Assembly (NCBI GenBank): GCA_013365325.1
Contig: JABVXV010000226.1
Span: 1-64,000 of the forward strand
Source: Dipetalonema caudispina
Taxonomy: Eukaryota > Nematoda > Chromadorea > Rhabditida > Onchocercidae
Reading direction: 5' to 3'
DNA: 64,000 bases
Positions 40,714 to 52,770 of the stretch are shown one piece after another. The notes beneath the pieces are model-generated. The model saw nothing but the letters and a program-made list of their open reading frames with translations, was not told the DNA's origin and made no database searches. Numbering within the stretch: the stretch's first letter is position 1; every line of letters begins with the position of its first letter. Made by a program: the position numbers and the translations under genes.

Positions 40714-40720
40714 CTAGAAA
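40714..40720 (-). promoter_or_regulatory. Candidate trans-splice acceptor of wnk-1
   Basis: TTTCTAG on the minus strand lies 49 bases upstream of the wnk-1 start codon, with no other acceptor between. Many nematode messages receive a spliced leader at such sites. No leader sequence itself is visible here. Confidence 0.4.
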
Positions 40721-42685
40721 TTTCCCTATATTGGATCAATGCAGATGATCCGCCCCCGAGGAGGCGAACTGCAGTAAACACACAACGTGAAAGTAATTAA
40801 CGTTAGAGCCCACGACGTTCGGCTCTATATCTTTTCTTTTAAACCAACATCATCCAAAACTGACGAACCTGAAGTATAGATTGCTTAAATTTAGAGGAAA
40901 AAATCGATACACTCGAGGTCAAGTGAGAGGTCAACTTACACGTAAATTTTGCGTCAAGTAAAAACCTTTCATATAATACAAATTACACGTACTATGGAAT
41001 CTTATCATACATATAATGAATAAAGGAGAAATGAAAAGATCCAAACCACCATGAGAGTCTGGATGTGGGTAAGTGACACCAGAAAACAGATGAGGTCGTA
41101 ATTTATCATGCAACACTCGTCCTGTACAATCCTGCCTTCAACTCTCATCTTCTTTACATTACGATATTTACTGAACGACAAATAACATGTGACATGAACC
41201 AAAGAGGTCAGTGTGTTTCAGAAATTTCAATGAATCAAACATAATGGTCAGTGTAGTTTAGAAATTTCACTGATCAATCCTTTTTATCCCTTCTCTTTTC
41301 TCTCTTTCTCTTCTTCTCTCTCTGCATTTCAGGAAACCTAGAATAAATTCAGGCTCATCAATATGCGGCCCATCAAAGAATTCCTAAATAAAAAAGAGGA
41401 ATAAGAAGCAACAGCTCTTTTGATATCCGGTAGAAAGCATTCTATCATATTTGTTATAGCAGCAGGAAAATAAGCCCAAAATGCCTTACGATCCTTGCTT
41501 TACCTTTCTCAGATGCTCTCATTTCCTTTCAGGAAATAAACCTAATAAACGTAATGTAACTGCCCAACTTAAATGCGACATAATCTAAATCGAATACTGT
41601 AATTTTAAGTCCTTGTATGGAGACAAAATTAAAATGACGCTAACCAACATTTTGGGATGATTAGGGATGAAGATGGTGCAGGAGGAATTTCGCAATGATC
41701 CACTACCGCCCAGCGATCGTCGTTCCTCTATACCAACGCACTCTGTTATAATCGGTTTCCAAAAAAAAAAAAAAAAAAGAAAGAAAAAAAAACCCTTCAG
41801 TTGCTGCTGAATGGATCCATGAAAGAATCCTAGAAGAGCAGAAAGAGAGAAAGTATAACTTTTGGATAATCTCGGTCGTATCTGGGAGAATCTCTTTGTA
41901 AACTTCCGCTGCCGACAATGACAACGCCTTCCATGCAAACCAATCACAAGAAATCTTCTTCATACTTCTTCATACATCATACCTCCTTCCTTCCTCCTCC
42001 TCCTCCTCCTCCTCCACCTCCCTTCCTCCCACCCATTCTTTCGAAGATAGCCTTTGGAAACTAGCCAAATGAACATCAATTGCTTCGAGACCGTATGATA
42101 TGATACCGCACTAAATTCTAAACAAGATAGATGATCATGTAGAGATGATGTTTGTTGTTTCAGGTTTTGCTCGTTGGAATTTCCACTCTTTCTAGTTATT
42201 TCTAAAAGTGTTGTCTTTCCGAAGGATTTTCATCATTCCACACTATCTTCATAAAGCTTTCTTTTATTCCGACTTATCCTCGAGAAGTATTTTGGCTAGG
42301 ATAAGATTTGCTTATGAAATTGGATCCTTGAATTTTGTATGGTTGTTTTTAAATTTCACGACTAGTTTAAAGATTGCTGAAGAAAATTTATGAAATTAAT
42401 TCCCGACGTTTTCTTCTTGCATTCATTTAAATTTATCTCTAAGCAAATGCTTATGCTAGTCTTCTTTTTTAGTGAAAGATCTGATATTATTGATTTTCTA
42501 TCCGTTTGGTATGTTTGGTACCGTCGTCATATTATTATTTTAATCTAAGTTTATGTTGCTACTAACTGTTTAATCTGTTTGCCGCTGACTTTAGTTATGA
42601 TTCGATTAGCCTAATTTTAACCATATGTACATGAGATTGTTAGCCTTGCATTTAGGAGGGCCTCATCCTGTGTAAAACAGTATGA

Positions 42686-43223
42686 TCACGTGGGATGAGT
42701 TGTACAGGACGTCTGAGTGACGCGCATTTGGGATTGTTCTGAATGGGCGTGGTGTAAAAACGCTTGTAAAACTTGAACTGATATGTTTCGAATTTGTTGC
42801 GAAAGGGACTCCAGTGTTTGAGCCTCCTTATTAGAATTAACTCGCGAACGTTGGATCCTCTGATCCTTTTGATTTCAATAATTGGTGTTTTTCGGCTATG
42901 CGGCTTCTCTAACCTCCGGACTACATGATTCACCTGACCTTCTGAGATCAAATTTTACCGTTTTCGGAGTTGTTAACCTCGCTGTCTTTCAACTTCGCAA
43001 CAGTACGCTTCCCTTCTTCAGGCTTTTCTGCACCTTGAACTTATCATTTACCTGGTTTTGAAGATTTAAAGACTTTCTTGACATCATTTTCTGTACCCTT
43101 TGTCTGTCCTCTTGATCTTTAAATCTTGACCTTTATTCTCCCACCACCGCCGATATTTAGGATTGCACAAATTTTCAGCTTCTGGACATCATTCTCTCGT
43201 AAAACTTGGGTTCTGCTCGACAT
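42686..43223 (-). pseudogene. Coding-like fragments, possible eroded or unresolved gene
   Basis: Starting at an ATG at 43223, three overlapping frames take turns looking protein-like. They include a Trp/Asn-rich piece (NLCNPKYRRWWENKGQ), Lys/Glu/Gln-rich helical pieces (KDQEDRQRVQKMMSRK and GKRTVAKLKDSEVNNSE), and a final Ser/Gln-rich frame (NKEAQTLESLSQQIRN onward) that stops at 42686. Frame changes happen without clear introns, though a donor-like CCAGGTAAATG sits at about 43050. This could be a pseudogene or a gene with small introns. I recognise no family. Confidence 0.25.
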
Positions 43224-43591
43224 TGTTTCGTAGGAAATTCAAAACAAGAAAAAAAAAAAAAAAAAAAAAAAGAAACAAACACAGAAAGAAGTCGACAGGA
43301 AATAAGGGATTCTGGAAAGTATCATGTAACTAAATTGCTCATCTTTTCCTGAAAATAAATATGGACTGTTAAATCATTTCATCTCATTCCAGTGTATCGT
43401 AATTTCGAAACTCATTTCTGATTAACTCCTAGAACATTGAAGGAATTCCACTCCATCGAAATCTTTGCGCTTTAAACAGTTCAGTTCTCTTGTAGTCCTC
43501 TGTCCTTCGACTTTATTAATTCAGCTCAAATCATTCTCAGATTGTCTGTAAATGATTCCAAGCTAGACAAAACTTTTTGAAAATATTTCAG

Positions 43592-43732
43592 GAACTGGAT
43601 AAATGGACAGGAGGGATACTTCGTCAAGTTTCCACACTTTTTTTTCTGGCATCAAAAGTTTCGGATTTCAATTATCCTTATGAGATCAAGATCAGGGATG
43701 GAAAATATCCCAGATATAGCCGATTATCTTAA
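43592..43732 (+). other. Possible terminal exon, 46 codons
   Basis: A consensus acceptor (ATATTTCAG) at about 43583-43591 is followed by an open phase-0 frame of non-repetitive composition. It starts ELDKWTGGILRQVS and ends IKIRDGKYPRYSRLS before TAA. It has no ATG, so an ATG-based search would miss it. No upstream partner exon or protein family is recognised. Confidence 0.25.
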
Positions 43733-44055
43733 AAGGATATCGTGAATGAGTTATGGTACGATTAAAGAAAAACCGGAAAGGGGAGAGAAAAGAGTGGAAC
43801 TAAAGTGGAAGGGAAATAAGTAAAAACAAATGTTGTCTGTTGATGAGTGAAAGTAAAATTAAAGAAGCAAACAACAGGATGTTGGGCGGGTAGTCGGATA
43901 GTTTACCAATCCGACAAACATAAAGACTTTCTGCAAATAAAGATTAATCGATTTTGCCAGACAATATTCAGATTTTTGAACGATTCGAAACATTTAAAAA
44001 TATTAGCCAACAATTAAAGATTATTTACGAAATGTTTCCGGTCAAGATAATCTAG

Positions 44056-44260
44056 CTTGTCGATAATTGGTCATCGTAGCAATGAAGGATCTAGTATGCC
44101 AGGTGGAAACAATGACAATGAAACTTGTATGATCACTATGTTATGGATTGATTTCTTAAAAACAGGTCATCAATGCCAATCATTATATCATATTGGTTCA
44201 TGTATTAACTATCAAATAATCGGTGCTTCAGATATTCATCAAGCGAAAGATATCATTTAA
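44056..44260 (+). other. Possible terminal exon, about 67 codons
   Basis: It follows an acceptor-like AATCTAG and stays open to TAA with mixed composition and four cysteines (ETCMITML, GHQCQ, GSCINYQ). The frame is blocked just upstream, so it must be a spliced exon, a remnant or chance. It lies 320 bases after the other plus-strand candidate. The two could belong to one gene only if one of the stops is skipped by alternative splicing. Confidence 0.22.
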
Positions 44261-44520
44261 AAATCTTTCTCACTACTACTTCAATACTATCCAAATTCGA
44301 TAAATTTTTTCGTTTAAAATTTCTAATTTTAATATACCTTTCAGCGAAAATTTTCTAAAATATTACCAACTAAATAATTAGTTAATTCAAAAATTTGTAT
44401 TGAGGAAAAAAACAAAAAAAAAAGAAAAGGATTGGTAAGAGAAGAATATTTGAGTAGGGGAAAATGAAAAAAAATGGTAATGCTTCATAAAAGCTTCTGT
44501 ATTTGTACTGTTTCTTTTTT

Positions 44521-44523
<3 letters not shown>

Positions 44524-44564
<41 letters not shown>
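44524..44564. repeat. Poly-T tract
   Basis: About 41 consecutive thymines following a T-rich stretch. Confidence 0.95.
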
Positions 44565-45211
44565 CGAATGTATAAATAATACCTGTTTTGTTTTTTTTTT
44601 TTTCCGAAAATAAATATGCACAGGGAAAAGTTAGCTATTTCCCACAGCTCACAGATACTATCTTTTGTCATTTTCATATCCATCCATCTAACTGTTCATG
44701 GACATTTGTTAAGAGTATATATATATGTGTGTGTGTGTGTTTGTGGTTGTGTTTGTATGCGAAATATTTGGTAAACAAGAAAAAAAAAAAAAAAAAAAAG
44801 ATGGAATCATTTTTTATTTGGTATCAAAAATGAAATAAACGTCATAATTTTCTTCATGTAAGAAGTTCCATTTTTTAAAGTTGAGTCAGTGTTTTTTTTT
44901 TTTTAAAATTGTTTTTGAAGAAAAATGGGTTGAAGGATATGAGGAGAGAAAAAAATAAAGAAAAACACGTCAAAGTGACATTTATGTCATCTCTTTCTTA
45001 AAAAGTAAAATGTTTAGTTATCAGATGATGTAATTTTAAAAAATAATCGATGAAATTTCTCGAAAAGTTTTATTTAAGATAAGATAATATGTTATAGAAA
45101 AACAGCTCTTTTTTTTTTTTTTTTTCTTGTTATCTGTAATAGCATTTATAATTTTCTGGATAGTGTTTTTTTTTATTTTTCTTATTTTATTAAATTAATT
45201 TAATGACAAGA

Positions 45212-45212
<1 letters not shown>

Positions 45213-45254
<42 letters not shown>
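45213..45254. repeat. Poly-A tract
   Basis: About 42 consecutive adenines. Confidence 0.95.
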
Positions 45255-45256
<2 letters not shown>

Positions 45257-46141
45257 AAAACAAACCTGAAACGAATATTCTCCCAAAAGGCAAAACATAT
45301 TGCATCAATGAACTAAGCTGTCATTACTGATAACATCATGGCCATGATAACAACATTGATTTATATAAAATATTTACCTTGAAAGGTTAATATTTTTACT
45401 TCCATTACATCAATAGTAACATTGGTTATCAATTGTTTCAAACCCACTTACGTTTCTCCATCAATATTTCATATGTGATGAATCATGCAAAAATTTTTTG
45501 ATTAATAACTAAAATATTTTTCAAATGCATACATAATAGCATTAATTCTTTTTATCAATTAGAGAGAAAAGGAAAAAAAAAAAAAAAAAAAACTCAAATA
45601 TTTTACAAGTAATTCTTTCTATTGCAAATGCTTCATTTATTCATTTTTAAGTTCATTTAAAATATTTACTGTTTGAGTATTTTTGAGGTAAAACTTTTCA
45701 ATTTTTCCAATCAAATCTTTGCTTACTATTTAAGATAACAAGTGAGAAGTAAATATGTGTAGCTATAATAAGATTTGAAAATTTTTGAAATGAATGCCAA
45801 TGATTTACTAAATGGAGTAATATTCTATAACTTCACTTTTTTGTGTAAATCCTTTTTTCAGGGGAAGATTATCAAACTAATAATAAGCTTCAAATTTCGT
45901 GTAGATTTTTTTTTTCACTTCTTTTAAATGAGCATAACTTTCTTCGTAATCTTTTATTATTTAAAATTAGATAAAAAAAGAATTTAAATTTATAATAAAT
46001 TTATACATTTTACATATGTACTCTGTTTAAAGCTCCTCTTTCACCGAATTGTACAAAACTAATCATCGTCGTAACATTCATTATATGAAATTTATGGTAC
46101 TATCATTTAATATGACATTTATCTTTTGATATAAACTTGTA

Positions 46142-46142
46142 C

Positions 46143-46171
<29 letters not shown>
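46142..46171. repeat. Poly-A tract
   Basis: About 30 consecutive adenines. Confidence 0.95.
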
Positions 46172-46178
<7 letters not shown>

Positions 46179-49100
46179 GTTTGCAATAAATGCGACAATC
46201 GATGTGACAACGATTGCTATGATGTTTCACAGTTGTGACAGAAAAGAAACCCTAATAATTCAATATTTTATTACCATTTATTCATCAAGCAATTTTTGTA
46301 ATCTATCATCGCACCTTTTTCTTTTTGAATTAATAAATAGAATTTTTTCTTATTCTTTCTCTTCAAATGTTCTTCAATCAAGCAAAATGAAAATGAGCAA
46401 AGAATTTTTCCATTTCAGATAATCAGAAAGAACATTGAAAACTGAAAAAAATAACAACAACAAATTTAGTTTAACAGTAATTGTTGTTTAAAAAAATGAT
46501 CGTCATTTGTTAATTTAAATTGATAACACCAATGGATAATTTAAGTTGATAGGTTGAAAAATACTACTATCAAGCTTAGTAACAATCAATTTTGTAACAA
46601 CTTTTAACATGATTGTGTTCGTTATTTTCTTGTCAAATAAGTGATTTTAATGGTAACAAAATTTCCATAATTATTCAATTTTAAATTATGTCAACATATT
46701 TACATTTTTTGCAAATGCGATCATCTATTTTTAATTTGACTAGATTATTTTATGATTTCTACAAGTAAAACACTCCGAAAATTCATCATACTTTTCAGTT
46801 CAACAAAACAATTAATACTTCTTATTATATCTAATTATTTAAATGTAAAAATGTTAAATAATAATTTCTTTTTTAATGTTTGCTAGAAAAAAAAAATGAA
46901 AATTAAATTTATAAGGAAAATTTAATTTCGGACAGTCATTGTATCATTTACTATTTCATGTATTTTTATCACAAAATCTTTGTAATATTGTGAGTAAATT
47001 AATGGGCAAAAAGATTTTTTTTCTTTCTATAACAGAGAGATTATTTTGATAATCCGAGAAATGTTCTTATTGCCGTTGTTGTTGCTGTTATTGTTGTTGC
47101 TGTTATTGTTGTTATTATTGTTTTCTTGATACAACTAGGACTTAAATAAATCAAAAAAAAGAGCATTTGATTTACGACGTGTTTGATGTTTATGTAGCAA
47201 AATCGATAAATTAAAAAAATAAAATGAAAAAAAAAAGTTAAAAACACAATGAGACAAACACAATGATCAAAGATTGTGGGGCTATTGTTATTTGTTACGT
47301 AATAAAATTTTTTTTTTTTAGACAAATTTTACGAAATATGATATCATTATAATTTGTTTACAAAGCATTTGTTGATCAAATAATATTTATTGTTTAGTTA
47401 GCAAATATTTAATAAATATTAGAATTCCCTGAAATTTTAACATTTTCAAAAATTCATATCTTTGATTAATCTTATCTACAATAACAACAAAAGAATAAAT
47501 TTTTAGAAATTATTGTGAATATCTTTCTTTCCGTTTTGTGCCAAATGAAAGATTTATTATCGTTAAACTGATAGAAAAAGTTGAATTAAAACTACTGATA
47601 GGACAGATAAGTTGTAATATTCAGGATTTACGAGCAATGCTAACTAATCGGATATTATATAATAATAATGCTCGGCCTAGCTTCAACTATTTTTTTTTCC
47701 TACATATCGGTTCTGATGTTTTCCTTTTATTTTCTGGATATTTGGTTGCGATAATCATTTGATATTAGTGACATTTTATAGCAGATTTGTAAAGCATATA
47801 ACTTCTATTTATTATATTATCGTTACTATAGATATAATATGAGCTATCCACTTTTTGATAACAAGACGAAAAATAAGCAAATTAGATTAAAATGATTTTC
47901 AAGAGATTACTGTCGCAACAAATTTACCGAATTGATTATTATCGTATCGATTATATTTGCTCAAATCAGTAAAAATAGACGACTAGAAGCGTGAAAAATC
48001 AAATTTTTACTGAAAAAAGGTAAATAAACAATTACTTTCATTCTTTCTTTTTTTTTTTTTTTTTTGAAAAAAGAAAAGAATGAGGATATAATTTGATCTT
48101 GACACTTTTTATGTACCATTTCATACGGTACTTTGTTATCAGCTTCATAGAAAATCAAATCATTGGTGACTGTCGTAGTAGTATTATCATGGTGATAACT
48201 GAATTTGAATTTTATTCTTTTTTTCATATCTTCTTGTTAGACTGCCAAATTAACTTTGATAATGTAATAATTTATTGACATTTAATTTTAACTTATTTTT
48301 GGTTAGTAAACATTTGACTTTATCGATCCATCATTGTTTATGTAGCAATGTTACATTGTAGAATAGTAACAAAAATAAAGAAAAATATTTTTGTACTGTT
48401 CATTGACTTTACTCATTAATTTTTGTTAATACATCTTACTTTATTAGCTTAATTTTATTTCCGTTAAAATGTTTAGTTTTAAATTTCACATAATCTTAAA
48501 GTGAAGTTTCCATGCCAATATTTGTTGAACAATACATCACAACAAATATTTGTTTAATTTTTTTTTAAAACGCTTTCGTGAAATCAGATTTAAGCAGTTA
48601 ATCGTTTTTCGACATTTACAAAAAAAAAAAAAAAAGAAAAGATTCGAAAAACAATCTTTGTCAACACTAAAATGTTATTATAATTAATCATTTCAAAAAT
48701 GGGACAAAAAAAAAAAGAAGTGGATGTAAACCAATGATAATGATGAATGCAATTAAAATATCAACTAGATATGATTATTTAAAATTAAGATAAAGAGTAC
48801 TGAATAAGATTTCTTTTTAAATGAAATTTCAAGAAGTGGTAAATAGTTGGAATATTAAAGTTAATCAATTTTGTTAAATTCGAACAAATTTGTATGTTAT
48901 AATCTGAACGACGAACCAATTTGAATACAATTACTTTTTTAAAGATCTATACTCATTATTCCTATAGTTAATTTCATTTTAGTATTAGTCTCTTCAAATA
49001 TTAATTAAACTTTTTTTTTCTTAGAAAACTGTTATTTCAGTTATAGTTACAATATGACATCACTAGCAAAAAAAAAAAAGAAAGAAATGCTTGGAACTTG

Positions 49101-50458
49101 CATGATACCGAATAGTAATTAAATTAGTAATTAAATTCTTGTCTTATGATAACAACGCCCTTCATTCATTATATTCAACTAATTGTCGGAAATTTCATCA
49201 CAGTTGTTTTTATCGATACTGTCTTATGCCTAGCAGAAAAGTTTTTTTTTTTATATGCTTTCTATTTGAACTAATATTTATAAAATTAAGAAGTAAATCT
49301 TAGTTATTAGAAACGATTTATTCCGATTGGTAAAACTTGAATTTTATTATCCTTTAGGATTTATTAGGAGGATAACTCGATCTTTTTGAAAATACTTGAA
49401 ACATTATTAAGGAATTATTACTAATCTTTTGAAATTTTGAATTCATCCAGATTATACACTTCGCTGTATAAGCTCTTTTTGCTGAACACATCCGTACGTG
49501 AGGACGCTATTAAAAAAATGTCAGATGTCAACTGCCAAATTATATTTCACTTAATCTACTGAACTGGTTTAACTCCAAATGCAGCTTAAAATCTTTAATA
49601 TCTTACCATATCTTAATTCCGAAAGTTAAATTCTTTTATCAAAAACTCCCACAATTGTTATGTACAAAAAAAAAAAGGAAAGAAATTAATTATTATCAAA
49701 GAATTGTTAAATGTATCATAAAGAACCAATCATTATGTTAGCAAACGATCCAAAAAGAAAAAGAAAAAAAAAACAAAAGAAAAAAATTCTGATTACAACT
49801 GATTATTATCATTTAGCATAGCTGATTTCGATAAATTAATGATAACACTTTATATTTTAAAATATAAATATTAAAATTGAGTACTATTTAATTTGTTTGA
49901 TTAATACATCCGATTGATTAATGTAATCAACAAATACATTTATCATTTGTGGAATATGCTGGATGATACATGATAATAAATAACATTTTTATTACTTTGA
50001 GATAACAAATTACTGTATAAATATGACAAAGTGTAATTATAATAAGTATAATTATGCTCATTATAATAAGTCATCAAATGACTGAATAATATGCTCAATA
50101 ATGCCATTAGTAATGCATTATATTAGATAAACAATTTCATATAAGAAATTTCAAATTTATAAAGAAAAATTATTACCATAAAAATTGATAATACAAAAAA
50201 ATTTTTTTTGAAACAGTAATTATAAATAAATGATTTAATATTATTTGAAATTTCCTTTTTTTTTTAAAAAAAAAAGTAATGAATATATCCCAAAATATTA
50301 TGAAGTGATTTATTTGTTTAAAATATTTCATTCTTATAATATAAACAATTTAATTAACATTATGATACTTGTCATTGTTTATTAAAATAATTTATGAGAA
50401 TTATTATCATATCATTTATGATTGATATAATGAATATTTTTATTTTAACCTGAACATT

Positions 50459-50464
50459 TTTATT
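50459..50464 (-). terminator. Candidate polyadenylation signal of the START gene
   Basis: AATAAA on the minus strand about 190 bases beyond the stop codon at 50653. A second AATAAA lies at 50439-50444. In such AT-rich DNA either could be coincidental. Confidence 0.3.
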
Positions 50465-50652
50465 TTTAGTCTGATGCTAAGTAAATAAAAAACATGGGTA
50501 AATACTATTTATCCCTGCATTGTTAATTATAATCTTAAATTGATATTTGGATACATTTTAAATGTTAATAGGAAAAAGAAAAAATGATGATATGATGATA
50601 ATGGTATAATGAAAGACTGAAATTATCTGATAAATTTACAACAATATCTTAA

Positions 50653-50960
50653 TTATACAGCTTCATTTTTAAGTTTTTCAATTTGTTTCCGTATCGATTC
50701 AGCATCTTGTATAATTAACATACTGAGGGTTGCATCCATAATTACTTTTGGTATATCTGGACTTTTGAAATCTATACACATCACATAATCAACGATTGTT
50801 TTTGTCGAATCTTTGGGATGAATTCGAAAACGTCCACCACCAAGTACAATATGTCCACTGAAATGAATTTGATAATTTAATTAGAAACAAATTCCGATAA
50901 TTTCTGTAGTAAATTAGAATTGATGACAAAAAGTTAGGTTTAAGAGCGGAATCACTAAAT

Positions 50961-50993
<33 letters not shown>

Positions 50994-52770
50994 TGAACAT
51001 AAAAATGAGATTTGTGATAATGGTGAGATTAATTTAGGTTTATTAAAAAGATAAGTAATGTAAATTTACAAATAATATTATACGGTAAAATTATTAAATT
51101 AAAGCGTCTCTTCTATTACCTTGAAAATCAGATTTATGATAATGATAAAATTGATTTAAGTTTATTGAAAAGGTAAGTAAAACAAATTCAAAAATTATAT
51201 TTTGTAGTAAAATTATTAAATCAAAATGTTTTTTTTTCTACAAGCAGAAAAATGAAATTAATATAAGTTTATCAAAAAGATAAGTAATATAAGTCTTAAA
51301 ACTATTTGAAGTATTATGATGATTTTATCAACAGAAATCTTTAAAAGGAAAAAAAAATTGGACATTTTTCATTCAAAAATAATCTAACCGTATTTTCTGC
51401 GGATTATATTGAAAATCAGGAAGATCAATGCTTCGCGCAGCTTCGATAATTTCGTTATCAGTACGACGAAATGTGCGACACATCAGAAATTCTCGCCCTT
51501 TGATGCTTGAAATGTCATTCATGGCATACTAAAAATAATGGGATTCAAACGGTAAAATTAAAGTTTGAAATATAAAATAAAAAATTGGTAAATTATATTT
51601 GTTTTTTTTTTTTTTTGTCACATAACATAATTTCTTACCTTTTTTTGATATTGCGTTATAAATTTTTTTCGTTTAACTCCTTCAATGGAACTTTTTTTTT
51701 CTAAGCCTCAAAATTTTAACTTTTTTCACCAAAAAGTATCAAACATTGAAGAAGTATTTACATAAACAATATCGGTGTTAGATGATAGATCAGCAATAAT
51801 CTTCACACTCGAAATGTTTTTATTGTAGTGAGTAATATCAACGAAATTTTCCCAATGTTCCACAAAAGCTTGTTGAAGGGGAAAATTAAAAATAGTCTGA
51901 AAGATAAAACAAACAAATAAATAAATGGTAATTTTATTTTTAGAATTTTTTTCTTCCAATGTAAAACACAAAAGTTGAAAATGTTTTTATCAATAATTTA
52001 GAATTGCAAAATTTAAGAGATTTCTTTCATATAATTATTTCGTATAACAAAAATTTGTTAAAAATTAAACAATTTTGTATGATTTCTTTATGGGTCAGAA
52101 TAATTGAAATATTTAAAATTTGTGTTTAAAAAAGAAGTTTTTTTTTCCTTTTTTTTTTGAAAAATTACCCTCATGGTGAAAACTTTTCCCATTTTATAGC
52201 GTTTTGAATAAACAACATCGCTTTTATTCGAAATTTTTTGCTTCCAGCCATCGTGATCCTCGAAATCAGGCATGTTGACAAGTTCCATCAAATCTCGTAA
52301 TGCTTCATTTGCTTGACGTATGCCTTCTTCATACTTCAATATTTCAATATTTTAAATATAAAAATTATTTGAAAAATTTTAAGATATTTAATAATCAATT
52401 AGAATTTATGATATAAAATATTTGCTAATAATTTCTTTTCAAAACAATTATAACAAAACAACTAGGTACAAAATTATTTCCAAAATTTTAAATTATTAAA
52501 TAAGAAATTAATTTAGCTTAGAATTTACAATACATAACTCTATGCTAATAATTTTTTTTCATACAAATGCAACAAAACAATTAAGCATAAAATTATTTTC
52601 AAAATTTTAAGTTACTCTATAGGACATTAATTTGGTTTGGAATTTATAATACAAAATATTTGCTAATAATTTCTTTTCAAATAAATGCAATATAACAATT
52701 AATGAATACTAACTTTTTGGGTATCATGATTGCCAGTTGAAGTATTCGCAGAAGTTATAGATGAATTCAT
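50653..52770 (-). CDS. StAR-like START-domain lipid-transfer protein (5 exons)
   Basis: START domains bind one lipid, often a sterol, in a helix-grip pocket and carry it between membranes. Exons 52714-52770, 52169-52333, 51762-51896, 51389-51528 and 50653-50857 join in frame to 233 residues. After a 19-residue Ser/Thr-rich leader the START domain fills the protein. Family-like pieces are EGIRQANEALRDLM, DGWKQKISNKSDVVYSKRYK, GKVFTMRTIFNFPLQQAFVE (compare the DGW and GKVF pieces of StAR), the REFLMCRTFRRTD strand, GGGRFRIHPKDSTKTIVDYV, and a C-terminal helix with LIIQDAESIRKQIEKLK. No mitochondrial presequence, MENTAL domain or membrane segment is seen, so a soluble cytosolic carrier like STARD4/5 is most likely. 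The ligand is not predictable from this. Introns 1 and 4 each contain a tandem repeat of about 120 bp. Confidence 0.88.
51004..51300. repeat. Tandem repeat of about 122 bp in intron 4 of the START gene
   Basis: Three diverged copies begin at 51004, 51126 and about 51250. Shared landmarks are AAT(G/C)AGATTT(G/A)TGATAATG, a TTTATTAAAAAGATAAGTAA-like core, and GTAAAATTATTAAAT. The third copy lacks about 17 bases near its start. Confidence 0.8.
52373..52710. repeat. 119-bp tandem repeat in intron 1 of the START gene
   Basis: Copies are anchored by AGAATTTATGATA at 52401, AGAATTTACAATA at 52520 and GGAATTTATAATA at 52639, exactly 119 bases apart each time. All share GCTAATAATTT(C/T)TTTTC and ACAATTA landmarks. 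About 2.8 copies are present. Confidence 0.88.

Larger units (their letters stand above)
40665..50652. other. Intergenic region between wnk-1 and the START gene
   Basis: About 10 kb. The part next to wnk-1 (40665-42100) contains CT/CCT-rich tracts and the probable promoter and 5' leader of wnk-1. From 42650 to 44260 several coding-like fragments lie on both strands and are listed separately. From 44300 to 50650 the sequence is dominated by poly-A/T tracts (44524-44564, 45213-45254, 46142-46171) with no supported exons. A minus-strand frame at 47961-48227 has a stretch of mixed composition (NDLIFYEADNKVPYEMVHKK) but no partner exons. Confidence 0.6.

Noticed and set aside
44382..44683. Poly-Lys frames of 79-98 codons
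   Set aside because: They are translations of the poly-T tract at 44524-44564 on the opposite strand.
50653..50857. RFRI in the START protein as a WNK-pathway docking motif
   Set aside because: It lies within a predicted beta strand of the folded domain and is part of the START core, so the match to RFx[V/I] is most likely incidental.
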